Below the pieces are notes generated by a model, which was not told the DNA's origin, searched no databases, and saw only the letters and a program-made list of their open reading frames with translations. The position numbers and the translations under genes are program-made. This document shows, one piece after another, positions 8,536-16,582 of a stretch of 64,000 nucleotides of DNA (position 1 is its first letter; each line of letters opens with the position of its first letter). This stretch comes from an uncultured Paracoccaceae bacterium (GTDB taxonomy: Bacteria > Pseudomonadota > Alphaproteobacteria > Rhodobacterales > Rhodobacteraceae): contig CANNFQ010000002.1 in NCBI GenBank assembly GCA_947503925.1, forward strand, positions 1 through 64,000, read 5' to 3'.

Positions 8536-9786
8536 ATGTTCAAAAATGCCAATATCTCAGCAGGATTTCTTTTGCTGTCCACAACAGTATTGAGTGCTGA
8601 ACAAACCGTGGAAGTCATGCATTTCTGGACGTCCGGCGGCGAAGCGGCTGCACTGGGCACCATTCGGGACGAAGTCACAGCGCGTGGCGTAGCCTGGCAA
8701 GATGCGCCTGTCGCAGGCGGTGGCGGAGACGCTGCCAAGACGGTGCTTCAAACCCGCATTGCAGCCGGTGATCCGCCTGCGGCAATGTTGATGTTGGGGC
8801 AGAATATTATTGACTGGGCGAACGAAGGCATTCTGGGTGACGTCAATGAAGTCGCCGACGTTGAAGGTTGGGATGACGCTCTGCCGCTTGCGGTTCAGGC
8901 CTTTTCCAAAATCAATGGTGCTTATGTTGCTGCCCCTACGAATGTCCACCGTACGGATATGATCTGGGCGTCCAAGGCAGCGTTCGATCAAATTGGTGCT
9001 GACTACCCAACAACGTGGGAAGAATTTAACGTCCTTGCGCCCCGTTTCGTCGAGGCCGGGATCATCCCCGTAGCGCACGGCGGACAATCTTGGCAAGAAG
9101 CCTATATGTTCGAGGCACTGGTTGTCGGTGTCGGTGGTCCGGACTTCTATCGCGACGCCTTGGTTGAATTGAACCCAAACGCGCTTTCGTCTGAAACCAT
9201 GGAATCCGTCTTTGCCCAGATGGGTGAAATTCGCGGCATGGTCGATGAGAATTTCTCGGGTCGTGATTGGAATCTTGCAACTTCGATGGTGATAAATGGT
9301 GAAGCTGCCATGCAGATCATGGGTGACTGGGCCAAGGGCGAATTTACCAATGCGGGTCTTATGGCGGGCGACGATTTCGCCTGTATTCCAGTGCCGAAAA
9401 CGGATGCTGGTGGATTTGTTTACTTGGTCAATTCACTCAGCTTCTTTACGCAGCCCGATCCCGAACAAGCTGAAGCGCAGGCGATATTGGCCAGTGCGAT
9501 TATGAAACCAGAGGTGCAAGTGGCCTTTAATCAAGCCAAAGGCGCTATTCCGGCACGTACGGATGTGGACCTTTCGGCGATGGATTCATGTGCACAGGCA
9601 ACAGCTGCGGAATTCGTTGCGACAGACATCGCGGGCGCGGCCGTTCCAACGTTTGCGGGCACGCACGCGACCAACGCGAGTGTCTCTGCCGCGGCGACAG
9701 ACGTGATCACAGGGTTTTTCAATTCCGACATGACCCCTAGGGAAGCCGTCTTACTCTTGGCTGAAGCTGTCGAATTGGCACAATAG
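8536..9786 (+). CDS. Sugar ABC transporter substrate-binding protein 2 (paralogue)
   Basis: A 416-residue binding protein clearly homologous over its whole length to the protein at 5311-6567. Shared segments include [50 protein letters not shown] and GDWAKGEF. The signal peptide MFKNANISAGFLLLSTTVLSA is shorter. ATG 8536 is chosen because GGAGG lies 10 bases upstream and the signal peptide begins there; the frame stays open further upstream without coding meaning. The ligand-pocket region differs (NVHRTDMIWASK here, [12 protein letters not shown] in paralogue 1), suggesting a different or wider ligand range with the same permease. A hairpin follows the gene. Confidence 0.9.
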   Translation: MFKNANISAGFLLLSTTVLSAEQTVEVMHFWTSGGEAAALGTIRDEVTARGVAWQDAPVAGGGGDAAKTVLQTRIAAGDPPAAMLMLGQNIIDWANEGILGDVNEVADVEGWDDALPLAVQAFSKINGAYVAAPTNVHRTDMIWASKAAFDQIGADYPTTWEEFNVLAPRFVEAGIIPVAHGGQSWQEAYMFEALVVGVGGPDFYRDALVELNPNALSSETMESVFAQMGEIRGMVDENFSGRDWNLATSMVINGEAAMQIMGDWAKGEFTNAGLMAGDDFACIPVPKTDAGGFVYLVNSLSFFTQPDPEQAEAQAILASAIMKPEVQVAFNQAKGAIPARTDVDLSAMDSCAQATAAEFVATDIAGAAVPTFAGTHATNASVSAAATDVITGFFNSDMTPREAVLLLAEAVELAQ

Positions 9787-9793
9787 CAATAGC

Positions 9794-9822
9794 TGAAGCG
9801 CGCTAATACGTGGCGCGCTTCA
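9794..9822 (+). promoter_or_regulatory. Intercistronic hairpin after binding protein 2
   Basis: TGAAGCGCGC (9794-9803) and GCGCGCTTCA (9813-9822) form a perfect 10-base stem with a 9-base loop, without a T-run. It mirrors the hairpin after binding protein 1 and probably stabilises the upstream message. Confidence 0.55.
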
Positions 9823-9843
9823 ATCAACAATGGAGCGAAGCAA

Positions 9844-10956
9844 ATGGGCTTTCTTGATATTGACAACACAACTAAGTCCTATGGCGCCGTTGAGGTGCTT
9901 CATAAGGTCGACATTTCTGTAGAAGAGGGCGAGTTTTTGGTCCTTGTCGGCCCGTCCGGTTGTGGCAAATCCACTCTTCTGAACATGATTGCGGGGCTTG
10001 AAGAAATCTCGAGCGGAGAGATCCGCATCAAGGATGCCGTCATGAACGGTGTGCACCCGTCCAAGCGCAACATTGCCATGGTGTTTCAATCCTACGCGCT
10101 TTACCCCAACATGACTGTTGGCCAGAACATCACGTTCGGGCTTGAGATGCACGGCGTCCCCAAACCCGAGCGCGAGAAAGCCATGAAAGACGTGGCTGGG
10201 CTGTTGCAGATTGAACAGTTGATGGATCGCAAGCCCGGCGCGCTGTCTGGTGGCCAGCGGCAGCGGGTGGCCATGGGCCGTGCGCTGGTACGCAACCCAG
10301 ATGTGTTCTTGTTTGATGAACCGCTGTCCAATCTTGATGCCAAGCTGCGCGTAGACATGCGCACCGAAATCAAGAAGCTGCACCAGAAACTAGGGACCAC
10401 CATTGTATATGTCACCCATGATCAGATCGAAGCGATGACGCTCTCGACCCGCATTGCGGTGATGTATGGCGGGTATGTTCAGCAGCTGGGGACACCACAA
10501 GAGATTTACGACAGCCCCGCCAACGTTTTTGTGGCGACATTCATGGGGTCACCGGCGATGAATGTCGTGCCAGCAAAGGTCGCTATTGAAGACGGCAAAC
10601 CTGCTGCCGTGGTTGCGCTGCACGACGGGAGATCGACCACATTACCCTTCAGTCAGGACAATCTGGCGGCGTGGAACGGGCGCGACATCATGTTGGGCAT
10701 TCGGCCCGAAACGATCACCGATGAGGACGCGGCAGATCGCAAATCGTCGAACATCGCGCCAATGACAAACCGGATCACCGTGACAGAACCCGCAGGGTCG
10801 GACACCTTTGTGACGATGACCTTGGGCGGCAAAGACGTGATCGCGCGAATGCGGTCTGATGCGGATGTGCGCCCCGGCGCTGATTTTAAGTTCTTGGTGA
10901 ACATGGAAAAGGCCGTTGCTTTCGATCCTGACACCGAAATGCGTATCGTGCCCTGA
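9844..10956 (+). CDS. Sugar ABC transporter ATP-binding protein (UgpC/MalK/MsmK type)
   Basis: A 370-residue ATPase. It has Walker A GPSGCGKST near residue 40, signature LSGGQRQR near 135, Walker B VFLFDEPLSNLDA, and the switch His in YVTHDQIEAMT. The C-terminal 120 residues form the regulatory TOBE/OB-fold region found in MalK-type subunits. It energises the importer made of the two preceding permeases and served by the two binding proteins. Its TGA shares one base with the start of the next gene, tying the oxidoreductases to the transporter operon. Confidence 0.94.
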   Translation: MGFLDIDNTTKSYGAVEVLHKVDISVEEGEFLVLVGPSGCGKSTLLNMIAGLEEISSGEIRIKDAVMNGVHPSKRNIAMVFQSYALYPNMTVGQNITFGLEMHGVPKPEREKAMKDVAGLLQIEQLMDRKPGALSGGQRQRVAMGRALVRNPDVFLFDEPLSNLDAKLRVDMRTEIKKLHQKLGTTIVYVTHDQIEAMTLSTRIAVMYGGYVQQLGTPQEIYDSPANVFVATFMGSPAMNVVPAKVAIEDGKPAAVVALHDGRSTTLPFSQDNLAAWNGRDIMLGIRPETITDEDAADRKSSNIAPMTNRITVTEPAGSDTFVTMTLGGKDVIARMRSDADVRPGADFKFLVNMEKAVAFDPDTEMRIVP

Positions 10957-12440
10957 TGGACGCGGATGTCATCATAATTGGCTCTGGCATGGGTGGGGCG
11001 ACGCTGGCCGCCGCCTTGGCCCCGACCGGTCGGCGGATTCTGATCCTCGAGCGAGGGGAGCATTTGCGCCCCTCCGCCAGGGATCGCGACGTCGATGCCA
11101 TCTTTCGCGACGGTGCCTTTCGCCCGGATGAGGTCTGGCTGGACGGGTCCGATCAGCCATTCAATCCGGGCAATTACTACAACGTCGGCGGCAATTCCAA
11201 ATTCTACGGCGCGGCCATGATCCGCTACCGTGAGGCGGATTTTCAGCCCGCCGCGCATGTCGGTGGCACGACACCTGGCTGGCCAATCAATTATCCTGAA
11301 CTTGAGACCGACTATCAAGCGGCAGAAGCGCTTTATCAGGTGCGGGGCAATGCGGCGGAAGACCCGACAGAGCCTTGTCATTCTGGGTCATACCCCCATC
11401 CGCCGGTTCCTGATGAGCCGGATATGGCAGACCTGCGCAAACGCCTTTCCCAAGCGGGCCTGAGACCGTCATCCATCCCTTTGGGTGTAGACCTTTCGGA
11501 CTGGCTGTCCGGTGGTCAGACCACATGGGATGCCTATCCCAACACCGGGCGCGGAAAAATGGATGCCGAGACAGGCGGACTTGCCGTCGCACTGGGTTAC
11601 AAGAACGTGACCCTGCGCACAGGCTGCCCCGTTGAACAGATTGACGTAGACGAGACGGGTCGCGTCACCGGGGTCCGTCTTTCGCAGGGGGAAACCATCA
11701 CGTCGCCGCTTGTTGTTGTGGCAGCCGGGGCTGTTCAGACGACGGCGCTTTTGTTGCGGTCAGCGAATAAGAATTACCCCACGGGCCTTGCAAACAAGTC
11801 CGATCAGGTCGGCCGGAATTTCATGAACCACAATTGTTCGGCGGTTCTGGCGCTGCATCCTTTGCGAAAGAACCACAGTGTTTATCAAAAGACGCTGATG
11901 GTGAATGATTTCTATCTGGCGGTGGACGACCGTCCTGCTTTGGGAAACGTGCAGATGTTGGGCAAGATAACAGGATCGATCTTGGCCGCAAATTCCGGGC
12001 TGCCGCGATGGCTGGCTGATTTCGTAGCGGCGCGCAGCTTTGATTTTTATGCGATGTCAGAGGACCTGCCGAACCCCGACAGCAGGGTCACGCTGTGTAA
12101 TGGACAGATCAAGCTGGACTGGCGGCGTTCGAATTGGGCGGCACACTCGCAGCTTGTAAAGACGCTTAAATCCAAGCTGCGTCAGGCGGGCTTTCCTGTG
12201 GTGATTTCCAAACCTTTCGACAGGCGCACGCCCTCGCATCAATGTGGCACCGCGCGCATGGGGGATGATCCGGCGACAAGCGTCGTGGACAGCCATTGCC
12301 GCAGCCACGACCACCCCAACCTGTTTGTTGTCGATGCATCGGTTCTGCCGACATCGGCTGCTGTGAACCCTGCCCTCACGATCGCCGCCCTTGCGCTGCG
12401 TGCAGGGCGCCACATCGCTCAGACGGAGCTTGCCGACTGA
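10956..12440 (+). CDS. GMC family FAD oxidoreductase 1
   Basis: A 494-residue glucose-methanol-choline family enzyme. The FAD-binding motif GSGMGGATLAAAL is at residues 9-21. The catalytic His is in TPSHQCGTARMGDD and the partner Asn in AAVNPALTIAALALR near the C-terminus. Family members oxidise alcohols or sugar hydroxyls. This one is shorter and more divergent than the choline-dehydrogenase-like protein encoded right after it. It has no signal peptide, so it is probably cytoplasmic. It overlaps both neighbours by one base and most likely acts on the imported compound. Confidence 0.85.
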   Translation: MDADVIIIGSGMGGATLAAALAPTGRRILILERGEHLRPSARDRDVDAIFRDGAFRPDEVWLDGSDQPFNPGNYYNVGGNSKFYGAAMIRYREADFQPAAHVGGTTPGWPINYPELETDYQAAEALYQVRGNAAEDPTEPCHSGSYPHPPVPDEPDMADLRKRLSQAGLRPSSIPLGVDLSDWLSGGQTTWDAYPNTGRGKMDAETGGLAVALGYKNVTLRTGCPVEQIDVDETGRVTGVRLSQGETITSPLVVVAAGAVQTTALLLRSANKNYPTGLANKSDQVGRNFMNHNCSAVLALHPLRKNHSVYQKTLMVNDFYLAVDDRPALGNVQMLGKITGSILAANSGLPRWLADFVAARSFDFYAMSEDLPNPDSRVTLCNGQIKLDWRRSNWAAHSQLVKTLKSKLRQAGFPVVISKPFDRRTPSHQCGTARMGDDPATSVVDSHCRSHDHPNLFVVDASVLPTSAAVNPALTIAALALRAGRHIAQTELAD

Positions 12441-14032
12441 TGTCCAAGGGATACGACTTCATCATCATTGGCGGCGGATCAGCCGGATCGGCCATTGCCG
12501 CGCGTTTGTCCGAAGACGAAAGCGCACGGATCCTGCTGTTGGAAGCAGGCGGCAGTGACCGTCACCCGTTTTTTCACCTGCCGGCAGGATTTGCCAAAAT
12601 GACCAAAGGCATTGGGTCATGGGGCTGGTCCACAACGCCGCAAAAGGCGATGCAAAACAAGGTGTTCAACTACACTCAGGCCAAGGTTATCGGAGGTGGT
12701 TCCGCCATCAACGCGCAAATTTACACCCGTGGTGCCGCCCAAGATTATGACGAATGGCGGCAAATGGGCTGTGACGGTTGGAGCTACAAGGAGGTTTTAC
12801 CGTATTTCAAGAAGTCCGAAGACAATGACACGCATGATGGCCGCTATCACGGCAAGGGCGGCCCTTTGGGGGTGTCGCAGCCTGCCGCCCCGCTCCCAAT
12901 TTGTGATGCCTTCATCGAAGCCGCCGGACAGCTGGGGATCCCCAAAAACACGGATGTGAACGGGGAAAAGCAGGACGGGGCCGGCTACTACCAACTGACC
13001 CAAAAGAACGGGCGGCGGTCTTCGGCGGCCATGGCGTTTCTGGGGCAAGCCAAGAGCCGGTCCAACATGACGATTCAAATGAAGGCGCAGGTCAAGCGCA
13101 TTCTGGTCGCACATGGTCGCGCCACGGGTGTCGAAATGGCTGACGGGACCAAGATCATGGCAGATCGCGAAGTGATCCTGTCTTCGGGCGCGATTGGGTC
13201 GCCCCGTTTGCTGCAACTGTCAGGGATCGGACCGGCGGATCATTTACGAGACCTCGACATAGATGTGGTTTATGATCAGCCGAATGTAGGTGAAAACTTG
13301 CAGGACCATCTTGATCTTTACGCGATTTGTGAGGTCACAGGGCCGCACACCTACGACCGCTTTACCAAGCTGCACCTCTCGGCGCTGGCCGGGTTGCAGT
13401 ATATTTTCACCCGCAAGGGGCCTGTGGCCTCCAGCCTCTTTGAAACTGGCGGGTTCTGGTACGCAGATGAAAACGCCCGTTCGCCTGATATCCAGATGCA
13501 CCTTGGCCTTGGCACAGGGATCGAGGCAGGGGTCGAGGCGATGCCCAATGGCGGCGTGACGCTGAACGCCTGCCACCTGCGGCCCCGATCGCGTGGGTCT
13601 GTGCGGCTGCAAAGCGCCGATCCAAAGGACATGCCGTTGATTGATCCCAATTACTTGTCAGACCCCTACGACCGGGAAATGTCGATCCGGGGCCTGAAAC
13701 TGGTGCAGGACATCCTTTCCCAAGCCGCACTTAGCAAATACATCCTCGCCGAGCGATTGCCGGGACCGAACGTGCAAACGGATGAGGACTACTTCAACTT
13801 CATTTGCGTCCACTCCAAGACCTCGCACCATTGCGCGGGCACATGCCGGATGGGCAGTGATGTGGCGGCGGTTCTGGACCCGCGCCTGCGCTTCAACGGG
13901 ATTGACGGTCTGCGTGTGGCCGATGCATCGGTCATGCCTGCGGTCAATTCTTCCAACACCAACGCTCCTGCCATCATGATCGGTGAAAAAGCAGCAGACA
14001 TGATCAAACAAGATCAAGGAATGACAACATGA
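12440..14032 (+). CDS. GMC family FAD oxidoreductase 2 (choline dehydrogenase-like)
   Basis: A 530-residue enzyme of the choline/alcohol dehydrogenase branch of the GMC family. The FAD site is IIIGGGSAGSAIAARL, the substrate/FAD segment is KVIGGGSAINAQIYTRG, and the catalytic His is in SHHCAGTCRMGSD. NSSNTNAPAIMIGEKAADMI closes the protein. ATG 12440 shares its A with the preceding TGA and sits right at the FAD motif; the open frame further upstream is antisense-like noise. It probably oxidises a primary alcohol to the aldehyde used by the aldehyde dehydrogenase at 3746, though this link is inferred from context only. Confidence 0.88.
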   Translation: MSKGYDFIIIGGGSAGSAIAARLSEDESARILLLEAGGSDRHPFFHLPAGFAKMTKGIGSWGWSTTPQKAMQNKVFNYTQAKVIGGGSAINAQIYTRGAAQDYDEWRQMGCDGWSYKEVLPYFKKSEDNDTHDGRYHGKGGPLGVSQPAAPLPICDAFIEAAGQLGIPKNTDVNGEKQDGAGYYQLTQKNGRRSSAAMAFLGQAKSRSNMTIQMKAQVKRILVAHGRATGVEMADGTKIMADREVILSSGAIGSPRLLQLSGIGPADHLRDLDIDVVYDQPNVGENLQDHLDLYAICEVTGPHTYDRFTKLHLSALAGLQYIFTRKGPVASSLFETGGFWYADENARSPDIQMHLGLGTGIEAGVEAMPNGGVTLNACHLRPRSRGSVRLQSADPKDMPLIDPNYLSDPYDREMSIRGLKLVQDILSQAALSKYILAERLPGPNVQTDEDYFNFICVHSKTSHHCAGTCRMGSDVAAVLDPRLRFNGIDGLRVADASVMPAVNSSNTNAPAIMIGEKAADMIKQDQGMTT

Positions 14033-14337
14033 TCCGACATATTGTTCTGACCAGATTCAAACCCGAAACTTCTCAAGAGACCATCAGTGGTATCTATAGC
14101 GGCCTGTCCGCGCTGGCCGAAAAACTGCCGGGTGCCGGCGGTTTCACTGGCGGACGCTCCGAAAGCCCCGAGCAGATCGAACGCGGGTATATGCACGGTT
14201 TTATCATTGATTTTGACAGCTGGGACGCTCTGCAAAACTATGCCGCCAACGATGAGCACAAAGCCCTTGGCGGTCAGCTTGTGGCAAATGCGGTGGGCGG
14301 AATTGACGGCATTTTGGTTTTGGATCTTGACGTCTAA
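14029..14337 (+). CDS. Stress-responsive alpha/beta-barrel (Dabb) domain protein
   Basis: A 102-residue protein with the ferredoxin-like Dabb fold pattern: MIRHIVLTRFKPETS at the start, a central Gly-rich strand (FTGGRSESPE), HGFIIDFDSWDALQNY, and the conserved NDEHKALG followed by the final strand ILVLDLDV. Dabb proteins act as small dimeric enzymes or accessory proteins, for example cyclases and tautomerases. It overlaps the GMC 2 stop by 4 bases, so it is made together with the oxidoreductases and may handle a reactive product of theirs. The precise role is unknown. Confidence 0.8.
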   Translation: MIRHIVLTRFKPETSQETISGIYSGLSALAEKLPGAGGFTGGRSESPEQIERGYMHGFIIDFDSWDALQNYAANDEHKALGGQLVANAVGGIDGILVLDLDV

Positions 14338-14370
14338 GTTGATCGGAACGCGATCGACAGAGGAACGAAC

Positions 14371-15375
14371 ATGAAACAGCGCCCAACCATTCTAGATGTC
14401 GCCAAGGAAGCCGGGGTCTCGAAATCCACGGTGAGCCTCGTGTTGCAAGGCAGTTCGTCCGTCAAGGAGGAGACGCGCAAATCTGTGCGTCAGGCAATGA
14501 CCGAGATTGGCTATGTCTACAACCGGTCAGCAGCGACGCTGCGCTCGGCTAGCTCCGGGCTGATCGGCCTTGTCATTAATGACCTGCGCAACCCTTTTTT
14601 CACGGAGTTCGCAGCCCTCTTCCAAATGGAATTGGCGAAAGCCGGTTTCGCGACGGTGCTGGCCAATAGCGATGAGGACCCCAAGCTGCAATCGCAGATG
14701 ATTTCGTCGCTGGTTGAACATGGAGTGTCCGGCTTCATTATTTCGCCCAGCTACGGTGAAGAGGAGGCAACGCTTGCGGTGTTGGATGCGGCGAACACGC
14801 CGACACTTCAGGTTTTTCGTTCACTGGAACGTGCTGAAGGGACCTATCCGTTTCTGGCGCCAGATTATCTGCTTGGCGGGCGGCTGGCGGCCGAGCATCT
14901 GATCGCGCAGGGCTGCCAGACTATTGCTTTCCTTGGTGGGCTTGAAGGCCGCCCGGTGACCCAAGAAAGAATGCAAGGCTACCTGTCTGTTCTTGAAGAA
15001 CACGGGCTGGAACCCGTAATCCTCACCGGTCAGGCGACGCGGGCCTTCGGCAAGTCGTTGGCGGCAACTTTGAAAGAAGAGTTCCCCCATGTTGACGGTG
15101 CGATTTGCTTTAACGACCTTGTGGCATTGGGCGTCCTTTCGGCCTGCCCGGATCTGGGCATGACGCCCGGGTTTGACCTGCGGGTTGTGGGCTTCGATGA
15201 CATCGAAGACGGACAGGACAGTTATCCGCCGCTGACCACAATCAGCTGCGATATTCCGGGCTTTGCGTCGTCAACCGCCAACCAAATCGTGGCCTGGATC
15301 AAGAACGGCGTCGTGCCGCCGTCGACCGCACGCAGCCCTGTGCGACTTGTCATACGGGCGTCAAGCGGGGCGTAA
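14371..15375 (+). CDS. LacI-family transcriptional regulator
   Basis: A 334-residue repressor. The N-terminal helix-turn-helix is TILDVAKEAGVSKSTVSLVL at residues 5-24, followed by the hinge helix region (SAATLRSASSGLIGLVI). The remainder is the periplasmic-binding-protein-like effector domain, with the FNDLVALGVLSA and VVGFDDIED motifs. It is embedded in the catabolic cluster and is the obvious candidate to bind the two GGAACGTTCC palindromes at 1348-1384. The effector is probably the transported compound or a derivative. Its ATG follows AGAGGAACG, a good ribosome binding site. Confidence 0.92.
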   Translation: MKQRPTILDVAKEAGVSKSTVSLVLQGSSSVKEETRKSVRQAMTEIGYVYNRSAATLRSASSGLIGLVINDLRNPFFTEFAALFQMELAKAGFATVLANSDEDPKLQSQMISSLVEHGVSGFIISPSYGEEEATLAVLDAANTPTLQVFRSLERAEGTYPFLAPDYLLGGRLAAEHLIAQGCQTIAFLGGLEGRPVTQERMQGYLSVLEEHGLEPVILTGQATRAFGKSLAATLKEEFPHVDGAICFNDLVALGVLSACPDLGMTPGFDLRVVGFDDIEDGQDSYPPLTTISCDIPGFASSTANQIVAWIKNGVVPPSTARSPVRLVIRASSGA

Positions 15376-15396
15376 CAAAATGAACAGGAACACTTA

Positions 15397-16560
15397 ATGA
15401 CTGTAGTAAATGTGGCTGTCCTTGGGGCATCCGGCTGGATGGGCAAGGTGCATACCATGGCCTATCAGACCTTCCCCCATTTCTTTGGAACTGAGTGTGG
15501 CATGGCCCAAGTTGCCGCACTTGTCGAGGCAAACCCAGCTGCCGCGAACGACCTCTCGTTTCGTGCGCCCGGTGCCAAGATCCTAGCACGTTGGGAAGAC
15601 GCCGTGAACGACCCGAACATCGACCTGATCGATATCTGCCTGCCGGACAATCTGCATTATGATGTCGCCAAAGCCGCTTTGCTTGCCGGTAAACATGTCT
15701 ATTGCGAGAAGCCGCTGGCTGATACGGCGCAGCAGGCCCGAGAGCTGGCCGATATTGCCCGCGAAAAGGGTGTTATCACCCGCGTCGGCCATGCCTTCCC
15801 GCGCAACCCGATCCATGACCGCGCAAAAGAGATCATCGATGCCGGCGAGATCGGCGAGATCAAGTTGTTCAAGGCCTGCCAACATATCGATATTTATGGC
15901 GACCCGTCGGCCCCCTACATGTGGCGTGCCGATGGGGACCTCGCCCCGACAGGGATCATTGGCGACACTGGCAGCCATGTTTTCAGCTTTATGGAGTTTC
16001 TCGTTGGGCGCGTGTCGTCCTTGATTGCCGACAGCTACATCACAACGCCGAAACGGCCCATCGTCGAAGGATTGGGCTTTGGCGATGACGCGCCTGAGAT
16101 CACCGACGACACTCAATGGGGCGATATCACAAACGCCGATGGGACAAACATTCTGTGCACGTTTGAAAACGGTGCCAAAGGGCTAGTCGATTTCAGCCGG
16201 GTCGCGACCGGTCGTAAATTCATGCAGACCTATGAGGTGTATGGAACCAAGGGCAGCCTTGTCTACACATTCGACGAGGTGAACCGCCTGCGATTCTACT
16301 CCAACGACGATCCCAGCGGACGCCGCGGCTTTCGTGAAATCGACGTGGGTCCGGAACACCCGACCTACGGTGCTTTTTTGCCTCTGCCGAACTTTGCGCT
16401 TGGCTACAACGAAAGCAAAATCATCGAAGTGGCTGAGGTCATTAAGTCGATCACCACAGCGACGCCCATGTGGCCCACGTTCGAGACGGGACACCATATC
16501 TGTCAGATTGTCGATGCCTGCATGACCTCTTCGGACCAACGCGCTTGGGTCGATATCTAA
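15397..16560 (+). CDS. Gfo/Idh/MocA family oxidoreductase
   Basis: A 387-residue NAD(P)-dependent dehydrogenase. The N-terminal Rossmann motif is VAVLGASGWMGKVH, followed by VYCEKPLAD, the conserved E-K-P motif in which Lys is catalytic. The segment GIIGDTGSHVFSFMEFL carries the family's D-x-G-x-H pattern. Relatives oxidise or reduce sugars, inositols and sugar acids. It starts 21 bases after the LacI stop with AGGAAC as ribosome binding site and is probably co-transcribed. This placement supports a sugar- or cyclitol-like substrate for the whole cluster. Confidence 0.88.
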   Translation: MTVVNVAVLGASGWMGKVHTMAYQTFPHFFGTECGMAQVAALVEANPAAANDLSFRAPGAKILARWEDAVNDPNIDLIDICLPDNLHYDVAKAALLAGKHVYCEKPLADTAQQARELADIAREKGVITRVGHAFPRNPIHDRAKEIIDAGEIGEIKLFKACQHIDIYGDPSAPYMWRADGDLAPTGIIGDTGSHVFSFMEFLVGRVSSLIADSYITTPKRPIVEGLGFGDDAPEITDDTQWGDITNADGTNILCTFENGAKGLVDFSRVATGRKFMQTYEVYGTKGSLVYTFDEVNRLRFYSNDDPSGRRGFREIDVGPEHPTYGAFLPLPNFALGYNESKIIEVAEVIKSITTATPMWPTFETGHHICQIVDACMTSSDQRAWVDI

Positions 16561-16582
16561 AGCCAAAAAAAGGAAGACGCCA

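Noticed and set aside
12296..12439. Upstream extension of the GMC 2 frame
   Set aside because: It lies inside the GMC 1 gene in another frame and is Cys/Pro/Arg-rich noise; the ATG at 12440 sits at the FAD motif and overlaps the stop of GMC 1.
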